A stretch of DNA of 6,076 nt from Clostridiales bacterium UBA8153 (GTDB taxonomy: Bacteria > Bacillota > Sulfobacillia > UBA8153): assembly GCA_003449495.1 (NCBI GenBank), contig DMHJ01000181.1, positions 448 to 6,523 on the forward strand, written 5' to 3'. Below the pieces are notes generated by a model. That model was not told where the DNA came from, did not search any database, and saw nothing but the letters and a program-made list of their open reading frames with translations. Both the position numbers and the translations under genes were made by a program. Shown here piece after piece: positions 1 to 6,076 of the stretch (position 1 is its first letter; every line of letters begins with the position of its first letter).

Positions 1-22
1 GGCCCCGCTGGGGGAGCCTCGA

Positions 23-260
23 TCATGCTATCCCGCCCGACAGCTTACCGGTGGCGACCAACCGGCTCCAGCGCTCTGGAGCAGTGCCAGCCCCCAGTGC
101 GCTGGCCAGGCTGTTGAAGCCCCCCAGGCGGAAGACGCAGATCGCCAGGTTGCGCCAAGTGGCCGGACTGCGCGGACCCGGAATACCATTCCAGCAGCTA
201 CGCCGGCGTACGACTGGCGGTCGAATTTTCCAGGGTCCGGACCCTGTGGCAGATGGTTCC
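23..260 (-). pseudogene. Transposase C-terminal remnant (probable, DDE type)
   Basis: On the minus strand the segment from about 163 down to the stop at 23-25 reads ATWRNLAICVFRLGGF, then NSLASALG. This resembles the C-terminal end of ISAs1/IS4-like DDE transposases, where a pattern like 'xxLRNLAIxLLRLAGxxNIAxALR' is followed by a short tail. Further upstream on the same strand, in another frame (from about 260 down), CHRVRTLEN and then SRTP resemble the preceding 'HxVRDVTxxEDxSRxRTG' block, so a frame disruption would separate the two parts. The DDE catalytic residues are not in the window. I see no terminal inverted repeat or target duplication, so the element boundary cannot be set. The family assignment rests on motif memory only. 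The alternative is a chance open frame in GC-rich DNA. Confidence 0.4.
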
Positions 261-314
261 ATCCTGGGCCAGCGCGGGGTGGGGAACCTACCGATCATTC
301 CGAAAGAGTCGCGG

Positions 315-1134
315 GGCACGTCTGCAGTGGTAGTGCTCTTGCTAGCCTTCCCTTCCACGCGCAGTTCTGGCCGGATACGAATCTCGCCAGGTCCGGCCTG
401 TACACGGCCAGCAAGCAATGGGAACGCCTCCTGGCCCGACCCAGGCTTTCGCGCTGGGAGATGGGTCGGGTGACGGGGTAGAGGCACGGTACCTCTCCGG
501 CGATGAAGACATAGCCCGCCTGGTGCTGGAGATGGCCAAGGAGTGCCAGCCGCAGGCAGGGCAGGATGCAGGTTTCTCGCCCGACCAGCGTGTGGTCATC
601 GCGGTGCATCCGGACCTTACCTTACTGCGCGCGGCGTCCGGCGGGGATCGGGGCCAGGAAGCCCTGGGCGTGTATAAGGCCGGGGTGATTCATCTGCTCT
701 CGCCGCGGGCTTGGATCTTCGAGTCCGCACCGGAGCAGCTGGAGCAGAGCTGCCGAGCCCAGTCGCCTTTGATCCATGAGCTAAGCCACTTCGCACTGGA
801 CCACGCCACCGGCGGCGACTAGGTGCGCTGGTTTCCCGAAGGGTTGGCCCAGTGGCCGGAGTACCGGCTGACCGGATACCTGTGGCTGGAGCCGGGGCCT
901 CAGGTAGAAGATGATCCCTACGCCTTTGCCCCGACAGGTCGCGTGCTTTCCCGTCCGGAGCATCAAGCCCGCACCTACCGCCAGGCCCTGCTCATGACCG
1001 TCCTCCTGGACCATCTCACCCTGGCCACCGGCGGGCCGGCCAGCATCATTTCGGACCTGGCCCGGGGAGTGCCGCTGCGGCCGGCCATCGCAGGCCGGAC
1101 GGGAATATCCTACCGCCGGCATGAGGAGACGTAG
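315..1134 (+). pseudogene. Peptidase-MA-like zinc metalloprotease, disrupted
   Basis: This is the remains of a membrane-anchored gluzincin of the 'peptidase MA-like' family found in Bacillota, whose substrate is generally unknown. The frame from 478 to 1134 reads continuously except for TAG at 820-822. It contains GVYKAGVIHLLSPRAWI, the zinc motif HELSH (775-789), and after the stop VRWFPEGLAQW, where E (838-840) is the expected third zinc ligand. The family normally has an aromatic residue just before this block, so TAG fits a mutated Tyr codon (TAC/TAT). The N-terminus also looks broken. A hydrophobic run SAVVVLLLAF (about 321-350) lies in one frame, a plausible linker (QWERLLARPRLSRWEMG, about 420-470) in a second, and the protease body in a third. 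ATG at 418 is in the body frame, but starting there would drop the membrane anchor and I see no good ribosome site. A product ending at 820 would lack a zinc ligand. The gene lies upstream of murA in the same direction. I am confident of the family, and fairly confident that the gene is dead. Confidence 0.8.
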
Positions 1135-1216
1135 CCGGGCTGGGTGCGGGCAGCGGGGTAACCCTTGGCGGTGCCCAGCGCCGGCGTTGGGGAATCGACT
1201 ACGCATGACAGGGGAG

Positions 1217-1240
1217 GCGGCCCGGTCTCCTCCGGGCCGC
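1217..1240 (+). terminator. Strong GC hairpin, possible terminator
   Basis: GCGGCCCGG (1217-1225) pairs perfectly with CCGGGCCGC (1232-1240) around a 6-base loop, giving a 9-bp all-GC stem. It lies 83 bases after the last stop of the metalloprotease remnant and 217 bases before murA. The following bases, TGGGTCTTAT, contain only a weak T-rich stretch, so intrinsic termination is plausible but not assured. If it works, it would separate murA transcription from the decayed gene upstream. Confidence 0.5.
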
Positions 1241-1248
1241 TGGGTCTT

Positions 1249-1461
1249 ATGGCTGGCAGACTAACCGTCGATGCATGCTATGGACGCATCAGGTGTGCGG
1301 CTTGCGGCGGCCGGTATTGGCCAGCAGGAATACCCGCCTAGGTGCAGAAATTGGGCTGCGGACGCAAGGTAGTCTCCTGGCGATGCGACGGAACCCGCAG
1401 CTTGCCCGGGTGTCTGACCGTCGAGGGCACCAGTAGTGTCGATGTGGAGGAAGTGCGTTGA
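1249..1461 (+). pseudogene. Cys-rich zinc-ribbon remnant, possible serine recombinase
   Basis: Starting from ATG at 1249 the frame reads CYGRIRCAACGGRYWP, is interrupted by TAG at 1339-1341, and continues with VVSWRCDG, then PGC, and ends in VDVEEVR followed by TGA at 1459-1461. The order C-x2-C-G-x-x-Y (Cys codons 1294 and 1303), then W-R-C (1384), then C (1411) and an acidic 'EE' tail matches the recombinase zinc beta-ribbon of large serine recombinases. In those proteins a 'GxixCgxCGxxy' half is followed by 'wRCxxr...C' and an acidic helix. The resolvase catalytic domain and the DNA-binding 'recombinase' domain are absent, so this can only be a fragment. Its last codons contain the murA ribosome site and overlap the murA start. 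The alternative is an unrelated small zinc-ribbon protein or a chance match. Confidence 0.4.
1446..1450 (+). promoter_or_regulatory. Ribosome binding site setting the murA TTG start
   Basis: GGAGG at 1446-1450, within GTGGAGGAAG, sits 7 bases before TTG at 1458. It is the only strong Shine-Dalgarno sequence near the murA start. It supports the TTG start, which also gives the standard MurA N-terminus (MTKLIIQGG). Confidence 0.8.
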
Positions 1462-2717
1462 CTAAGCTCATCATACAGGGCGGTACGCCCTTACAGGGTA
1501 CCGTGCGCATCAGTGGGTCGAAAAATGCTGCCGTGGCCGCCATACCCGCCGCCTTGCTGGCCTCCGGTGCCAGCAGCCTGGAGAATTTGCCTCAAATCAA
1601 AGATGTGGAGAATTTCGTTGGCATCCTCACCGACCTGGGTGCCGAAATCCGGGTCCAGGAGAGCGGGTCGGTATCCATCCACCCCAATGGCTTTGCCACC
1701 CACCGCGCCCCCTACGAGCAAGTGAAGCGCCTGCGCGCTTCATACTATCTTCTGGGAGTGCTGCTGGCCAGGTTCGGACGGGCCGAAGTGGCGCTACCCG
1801 GCGGGTGCGATATCGGTCCCCGGCCCATCGACCAGCATCTGAAAGGCTTCAAGGCCCTGGGCGCCGAGGTGTCCCTGGAGCACGGGGTAGTGAAGGCCGC
1901 GGCCCGGCGGTTGCGGGGGGCTCCCGTGTACCTGGACGTGGTATCGGTGGGGGCCACCATCAACATCATGCTCGCGGCCACCCTGGCCGAAGGCTTGACT
2001 ACCATTGAAAACGCCGCCCGGGAGCCCCACATCGTGGATTTGGCCAATTACCTGAATGCCATGGGTGCGCGGGTGCAAGGGGCGGGCACCGACGTGATCA
2101 GGATCCGGGGGGTGCGGGAGCTGCATGGCACCTCCCACGCCATCATCCCCGATGACATCGAGGCCTCCACTTACCTGATGGCCGGCGTAGCCACCCGGGG
2201 CGACGTGACCGTGGACAACGTCATCCCCAAGCACCTGGAAGCGGTCATGGCCAAGCTGAGAGAGATCGGGGCAGAGGTCATGGAGAACGGGGACTGGGTG
2301 CGGGTAGCCTGTAGGGGAAGGCCACGGGCGGCCAACATCAAGACGCTGCCCTATCCGGGATTTCCCACCGATGCCCAGCAGCCCTTCGCCGCCGTGATGG
2401 CCACTGCCGACGGGGTAAGCGTGATCCATGAGACCCTGTACGACAACCGCTTCGGCTACATGAATGAGCTGATGCGCATGGGCGCCAAGGTAAAAGTGGC
2501 CGGTCGTACCGCCGTGGTGGAAGGGGTGGAGCGGCTCCTCGGCGCCCCGGTGCAGGCCAACGACTTGCGGGCCGGCGCCGCCCTGGTCATCGCCGGCTTG
2601 TCGGCGGAAGGCCGGAGCGATGTATACGGGGTGGAACACGTCGAGCGAGGGTACCGGGACCTGCTGGGCAAACTCAGAGGCCTGGGCGCTGCGATTGACC
2701 GTAGTCCCGGTTCGTAA
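1458..2717 (+). CDS. murA: UDP-N-acetylglucosamine 1-carboxyvinyltransferase
   Basis: MurA transfers enolpyruvate from phosphoenolpyruvate to the 3'-hydroxyl of UDP-GlcNAc in the cytoplasm, the first committed step of peptidoglycan precursor synthesis. The 419-residue length is normal for the family (about 415-435). Key residues are all present: K22-N23 in RISGSKNAA (UDP-GlcNAc/PEP binding); RASYYLLG at 93-100; C117 in PGGCDIGPRPID, the catalytic, fosfomycin-reactive Cys; D305 in FPTDAQQ, the proposed general base; and R397 in VERGY, the PEP-contacting Arg. Both alpha/beta inside-out barrel halves are complete. The TTG start with GGAGG 7 bases upstream fixes the N-terminus, and the stop is TAA. 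No frameshift or in-frame stop occurs, unlike in the flanking genes. Bacillota often carry two murA paralogues; whether this is the only copy cannot be told here. No clear promoter was found; the preceding 300 bases hold a hairpin and a zinc-ribbon remnant. Confidence 0.97.
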   Translation: MTKLIIQGGTPLQGTVRISGSKNAAVAAIPAALLASGASSLENLPQIKDVENFVGILTDLGAEIRVQESGSVSIHPNGFATHRAPYEQVKRLRASYYLLGVLLARFGRAEVALPGGCDIGPRPIDQHLKGFKALGAEVSLEHGVVKAAARRLRGAPVYLDVVSVGATINIMLAATLAEGLTTIENAAREPHIVDLANYLNAMGARVQGAGTDVIRIRGVRELHGTSHAIIPDDIEASTYLMAGVATRGDVTVDNVIPKHLEAVMAKLREIGAEVMENGDWVRVACRGRPRAANIKTLPYPGFPTDAQQPFAAVMATADGVSVIHETLYDNRFGYMNELMRMGAKVKVAGRTAVVEGVERLLGAPVQANDLRAGAALVIAGLSAEGRSDVYGVEHVERGYRDLLGKLRGLGAAIDRSPGS

Positions 2718-3312
2718 AGGCGAGCAGGACCCCCCGGCCGGTTGGTTGGCGGCAGCTGTCCCCTCCTGAAGATATCGGCCGGGAGGTGCGAAAGCGACCC
2801 GGTGATATGGCCTGGGCCCCGGCTGAGCCAAGCATCGTGCCGGCCCTCCGGGGGGTCCATTACCGTCTCCGGCGGGCCCAGGCGAATGGGTCTAGGAAGG
2901 CAGGGAGAGGCGGCGGCAGCAGGCCATGCCTGCGTCCTGTGTTCCGTTCTCCCCCGCCATCACCTCCCCTGCCTGGAGGTCTCCGGCCGCCGCGTGGCGA
3001 GGCTTGCCGGTACCCTGGTTAGGCCAGATCTGATGCGGTGGTAACGCACGTGGGTTTCGCCAGCCTTTGGGGTGTGCAGCAGCGATCAAGTCGAACGTGC
3101 CGAGGCCGGCGATAGAGGTGCAGACACCCGGTTGTCCCCGGGCTATCGCCCGGTGGAGGCGCAGACGCCGGGAGTTTGGCGCCGGCACCGGCCCTACCGT
3201 GCCGGCTGCCCCCCAGCCATGAGCCCCGGGATAATGAGTACAACGCCTAGCGAAGGGAGGAGGCGCGTCCCGCGGTTGCCGAAGCCGGCAGTCTCCCGCG
3301 CCGCTACGTCCC
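2718..3312. other. 595-base gap between murA and htrA, no recognisable gene
   Basis: I translated all six frames and found no family I can name. The murA frame stays open after its TAA for 108 more codons to TAA at 3042-3044, but the product is Cys/Pro/Gly/Arg-rich and looks like GC-rich chance sequence. The longest minus-strand frame (3314 down to 2892) has the same character. A small perfect hairpin, CCGGGC-TATC-GCCCGG, lies at 3138-3153 without a T tract. A purine-rich, Shine-Dalgarno-like GGGAGGAGG sits at 3255-3263, but no in-frame start for htrA follows it at normal spacing. In Bacillus a metallo-beta-lactamase-fold gene (yycJ) precedes the htrA homologue; I see no trace of its HxHxDH motif here. 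The stretch is either leader DNA or a gene eroded beyond recognition. Confidence 0.6.
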
Positions 3313-4458
3313 ATGATCTACTCCTTGCCGCCATCCCGGCCCGGCCCGGGCCGGAGGTCCTGGGCCGGCTATCTGCTCTGCGCAGTGGCGGGGGGCCTGG
3401 TGGGGGCCCTCGTCATGGTGTACGTGGCGCCGGGCCTGGTCGCCGGAAGGCTAGGGTGGAATCGCGAACTGCCCAGGTTCCAGCTGCCGGAACCGGCACC
3501 GGTAACCCGCGCGGTTTCCGACCATCCCGTGGTGCGGGTGGCCGACACCGTGGGCCCGGCGGTGGTGGGGATTGTGAACCGCGCCGTGGTGGGGGTAGAC
3601 TTCCGCGGCAGGCAGGTACTGGAAACCCGCACCGGGTCGGGGTTGATCATCAGCTCCAATGGGTACATTGTCACCAACCACCACGTCATCCAAGGGGCCA
3701 GCCAGATCACGGTCATCCTGGCCGACGGCTCTTCTCACCTTGCCGGAATCGTAGGATCGGACCCGCCGGTGGATCTGGCCGTCATCAAGATCCCCGTAGA
3801 CCGGGTACCCTTCGCCACGTTCGGGAATTCTGACGCGCTACGCGTGGGAGAGCCGGCCATTGCCATCGGTAACCCTCTGGGCATGGAGTTCAGGCACAGC
3901 GTAACCGCAGGCGTCATCAGCGGGGTCGACCGTATCCTGCGGGTGGGCGAGGAGTTCATCCGGCTGGTTCAGACCGACGCCGTCATCAACCCTGGCAACA
4001 GCGGCGGCCCCCTGGCCAACGGTGCGGGAGAAGTCATCGGCATCAACACCCTGAAAATCGATTTGCCCAGGGTGGAAGGCATGGGATTTGCCATTCCCTC
4101 GAACACCGTCCGCCGCATAGTTGAGGATCTTATCGCCGACGGCCGGGTGAGAAGGCCTTGGCTGGGTGTGCAGATCCTGGACCGGGCTACCATCCAGCGC
4201 TACCGGCTGGAGGTCTCCGTGCAATTTGACCGCGGCGTCTATGTAGACGCGGTGCGCCCCGGCAGTCCGGCCGCCCGGGGGGGACTTGCGGCCGGTGACA
4301 TCATCGTGCAGATCGGGAAGTACCGGGTAGATGACATCGGCTCGCTGCAGGTAGCCGTACGCGAGCACCGGGTCGGTGAGATCGTGAGCATCCAGGTGAT
4401 CCGGGCGGGCCGACCGGTCACCATCGCGGTCACTCTAGGCGAGCTTCCCGCTTCATGA
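3313..4458 (+). CDS. htrA: Membrane-anchored HtrA/DegP-type serine protease with PDZ domain
   Basis: This is a trypsin-fold envelope quality-control protease of the HtrA/DegP/DegS group, expected to be anchored in the cytoplasmic membrane with its catalytic domain outside. The 381 residues are arranged as a short basic cytoplasmic tail (1-17), one membrane helix (about 18-40, YLLCAVAGGLVGALVMVYVA), a linker, the protease domain (about 75-275) and one PDZ domain (about 283-376). The catalytic triad is visible: H124 in VTNHHV, D154 in DLAVIKI and S230 in NPGNSGGPL. The oxyanion/substrate segment GMGFAIPS (256-263) is intact and the PDZ entry RPWLGVQ is typical. ATG at 3313 gives a complete N-terminus, but no Shine-Dalgarno sequence lies within 15 bases; the nearest (3255-3263) is 49 bases upstream. 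The stop is TGA. Related Bacillota genes often neighbour rlmH, which is not found downstream here. The function is secure; the exact paralogue (HtrA, HtrC or DegP) is not. Confidence 0.95.
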   Translation: MIYSLPPSRPGPGRRSWAGYLLCAVAGGLVGALVMVYVAPGLVAGRLGWNRELPRFQLPEPAPVTRAVSDHPVVRVADTVGPAVVGIVNRAVVGVDFRGRQVLETRTGSGLIISSNGYIVTNHHVIQGASQITVILADGSSHLAGIVGSDPPVDLAVIKIPVDRVPFATFGNSDALRVGEPAIAIGNPLGMEFRHSVTAGVISGVDRILRVGEEFIRLVQTDAVINPGNSGGPLANGAGEVIGINTLKIDLPRVEGMGFAIPSNTVRRIVEDLIADGRVRRPWLGVQILDRATIQRYRLEVSVQFDRGVYVDAVRPGSPAARGGLAAGDIIVQIGKYRVDDIGSLQVAVREHRVGEIVSIQVIRAGRPVTIAVTLGELPAS

Positions 4459-4466
4459 ATCAGACA

Positions 4467-4490
4467 CGCCTGGGCAATCCCCCGCAGGCG
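4467..4490 (+). terminator. Weak hairpin just after htrA
   Basis: CGCCTG (4467-4472) pairs with CAGGCG (4485-4490) around a 12-base loop, beginning 8 bases after the htrA stop. There is no T tract. The position between two convergent coding regions suits a terminator, but the 6-bp stem is modest for such GC-rich DNA. Confidence 0.25.
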
Positions 4491-4644
4491 CCGGGAGACG
4501 TAACCAGGACCATCGCCTGCGCGGCGGTGCTGCCTACCGCGGCCATATCCCGGCATGCGGTCGCCCTTGCTGCCCAGGGCGTCCCTGGCCGTACGTTCGG
4601 CCCGGGCCTGTGAAGCCCGGTTGCCCTAAGTCCGGTATCCAGTT

Positions 4645-5220
4645 ACGCATGGCGCTTTGGGCCTAGCCCAGCTCGCCGGCGCCCTGGCGGAAGTGAGTCC
4701 AGGCCGCCGCTTCCACCCCGCAAGGGCCGTGTCCCCGGTAGATCTCGTCGAGATACTTCTCCAGGCTCTCAGCTGCGGTGTACCCTCATTCCCGCCTCAG
4801 GGTGAGGGCGGTCTCTATGGGTTGCGATGGAAATTCCGCTCGGGCGTCAGGTAGCGGTTCTTCACCAGCTACCTGGAGCTAGTGTTGGGGCCTTCCACGG
4901 TGCGGCGCTTTCCCTGATTCACCCAGGCGGCCGGTAACACCGCCCGGGCGGCGAACCCCGGATGCTGGTAGAAGCGGGCATCTGCTACGGCCACCACCGC
5001 CTGGGGCAGGTGACGGGGCAAGGTGTACAGCGGCACCGGGAACTGTGCTCGACGAAAAGCTCCCGGTCGGGCGGCTCTGGACATCCAACACCCGGGTGGC
5101 GGCCATGACCTGGGGTTCGGGAAGGGGCACGGCCGCTACCAGCACCCCAGGGCCAAGACCCCGGCCGGAAATCCCGGGACCCGAGACGAAGAGCCGCCGG
5201 TGAAGCCAGGTTCTGAGCAA
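4645..5220 (-). pseudogene. Class A penicillin-binding protein (GT51), truncated and decayed
   Basis: This is the remains of a bifunctional peptidoglycan glycosyltransferase/transpeptidase. On the minus strand TTG at 5220, preceded by an AAGGGGGTG-like ribosome site, opens a frame with a degenerate membrane segment (GVLVAAV), then PEPQVMAATRVLD. After two shifts come ELFVE (5062-5048), then PLYTLPRHLPQAVVAVADARFYQHPG, the first GT51 motif. That motif is normally 'xxEDxxFxxHxG', but here the Glu codon is GCA (4985-4983), so the catalytic Glu is Ala. Next is AAWVN, RTVEGPNT (normally GGSTI.QQL) with TAG at 4871-4869, then LVKNRYLTPER. After another shift come IETALTLRRE, TGA at 4788-4786, LEKYLDEIYRGHG, GVEAAAW and TAG at 4665-4663, then AQSAM. 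Similarity ends near 4645. The transpeptidase domain (SxxK, SxN, KTG) is absent, with htrA starting to read convergently 187 bases further on. The gene is unambiguously dead. Confidence 0.85.
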
Positions 5221-6076
5221 ACGGCACCCCCTTCACCGGTGGATCATGACAGCAGGCGCCACTTCGTATGTTCCCTTGACCCGGCCGGGGGGCGCGCCAA
5301 CCCACCTGGGAGTGTTACCCGGAAGAAACGGCACCCTCAGGCAGAAATGTTACCGGAGTAGCGAAAGGTTCAGCCACGAGCTGCTCTGTGGGCAGTGCTT
5401 TGGCGCCCGCGTATAGAGTGCATCCGGCCATCGCTTGTGCGCCGGTGGGTCGATGGAATGGACTGGTTGGAGCAGGCGTTTGGCGGGCTGCTGGGGGAAG
5501 TTGATAAGCGGCTAACCGGTGTGGCAGCGGCGTACAGGCCCGGTCGCAGCGCTTACGGACTTGTGCCCCACAGCGCTGTCCGGCAATGACCTTGCCCAGG
5601 GGGCGGGAGGTAGTTAGCGTAAAGGTCCAGGCAAGTGCAGGCGCGGTTTGGCCAATCCAGCTGAGCTGGGGTATCCAGGCGGCCAAGCATCAAGCCAAGC
5701 GAGCGCAGGCTGCCGCCGGGGAGGAGCCCGGTGAAGCTCGCGTCTAAGTGGAGATGGAACCGACCCCAACGGCAGGGCCCCCTGCCGTATGCCGGTAACG
5801 CACGCTGGGCCCATGATCGGGGCTTTCAACGGAAGCTGCAGCCTGGGAGACGCGCCCGGCCGCCTGGGTAGCGGGAGGAAGCCCGGAGGCTACGCCCCTG
5901 GATAGCTGCAGCTATTGACCTGTATCGGGAACTGCATCTGATCAAGAAGAAATCCCAAGCGCCGGGCGACGTGCTTCGGAGGTGCCGGCCGTCAACCTCT
6001 GCTCCCCTAGCAGCCCGGCGCCGGCTTGGCTTTGCGCTTGACGGCCGTTTCCGGTGGGCGCGGGCGGGAGATAACG
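5221..6076. other. 856 bases without a recognised gene; short open stretches
   Basis: No product is recognisable. Three plus-strand stretches look more protein-like than chance. The first is a frame opening by 5395 (or at the internal ATG 5458, MDWLEQAFGG) to TGA at 5587-5589. The second is ATG 5586 to TAA 5745-5747 (53 codons), overlapping the first by ATGA and containing VWPIQLSWGIQAAKHQAKRA. The third is a frame open from 5665 to the right edge, broken only by TAG at 5869-5871, containing KWRWNRPQRQGPLPYAGNARW before the stop and RPWIAAAIDLYRELHLIKKK after it. The last motif faintly recalls helix-turn-helix regions of transposases, but not enough to assign. No ribosome sites precede them. 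Given the decay elsewhere, they may be remnants of one or two genes. No tRNA, rRNA, CRISPR or direct repeat array was seen. Confidence 0.35.

Noticed and set aside
1794..2831. A 345-codon minus-strand open frame antisense to murA
   Set aside because: It is a shadow of murA in GC-rich DNA: rich in Gly, His, Pro and Arg with no recognisable motif, whereas the plus strand has a complete MurA.
3072..3833. A 253-codon plus-strand frame overlapping the start of htrA
   Set aside because: Most of it is the out-of-frame reading of htrA, whose catalytic motifs are in the other frame; the part before 3313 has no recognisable content.
4455..4613. A 52-codon ORF whose ATG overlaps the htrA stop (ATGA)
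   Set aside because: The overlap suggests coupling, but the product has no recognisable features and no resemblance to RlmH, and nothing beyond the ATGA supports it.
4602..4620. Hairpin CCGGGC/GCCCGG as an htrA terminator
   Set aside because: It has no T tract, is 144 bases beyond htrA, and such 6-bp GC inverted repeats are common in this sequence.
820..4871. Stop-codon reassignment or pyrrolysine use as the explanation for internal TAG codons
   Set aside because: The internal stops replace different expected residues (aromatic, Gln, Leu) and include a TGA; frameshifts and a lost catalytic Glu accompany them. Decay explains all of these, recoding does not.
3040..5804. An 11-base repeat GGTAACGCACG at 3040-3050 and 5794-5804
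   Set aside because: The similarity does not extend beyond the 11 bases apart from a loose TGGG, and neither copy is next to a recognisable element boundary; chance is adequate.
1..6076. CRISPR array, tRNA, rRNA, riboswitch or replication origin
   Set aside because: I saw no regularly spaced repeats, cloverleaf with CCA end, rRNA-like segment, known riboswitch core or DnaA-box cluster.

Overview
This GC-rich window appears to come from a high-GC Bacillota (Firmicutes), perhaps of the Moorella/Desulfotomaculum type. That is an inference from gene families and neighbourhood (peptidase-MA-like protein, murA, membrane-anchored HtrA), not from a marker gene. Only two genes are clearly intact: murA (1458-2717, +), for the first committed step of peptidoglycan synthesis, and an htrA/degP-like membrane-anchored serine protease (3313-4458, +). 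Together they cover about 40% of the window.

Most of the rest is eroded coding sequence. At the left edge (23-260, -) is what looks like the C-terminal end of a DDE transposase. At about 315-1134 (+) lies a peptidase-MA-like zinc metalloprotease gene. It keeps its HELSH motif but has two apparent frameshifts near its start and an amber codon between HExxH and the third zinc ligand. A hairpin at 1217-1240 follows, then a short Cys-rich stretch (1249-1461) resembling the zinc ribbon of a large serine recombinase; its last codon overlaps the murA start. Between murA and htrA are 595 bases with no recognisable gene.

Downstream of htrA and convergent with it, 4645-5220 (-) is the decayed 5' part of a class A penicillin-binding protein (GT51 glycosyltransferase). 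It has several stops and frameshifts, and its catalytic Glu is replaced by Ala. The transpeptidase half is missing. From 5221 to the right edge I recognise nothing; there are short open stretches, two of them overlapping by ATGA and one running to the edge with a single amber codon.

The biological picture is strong local gene decay around two genes still under selection. Both intact genes and two of the decayed ones belong to the cell envelope (wall precursor synthesis, envelope protein quality control, an envelope metalloprotease, a wall polymerase). I do not see a convincing new multi-gene system. The most unusual signals are the decay pattern itself, in which all five frameshifts I can place go in the same direction (net -1), and the mobile-element debris directly abutting murA.
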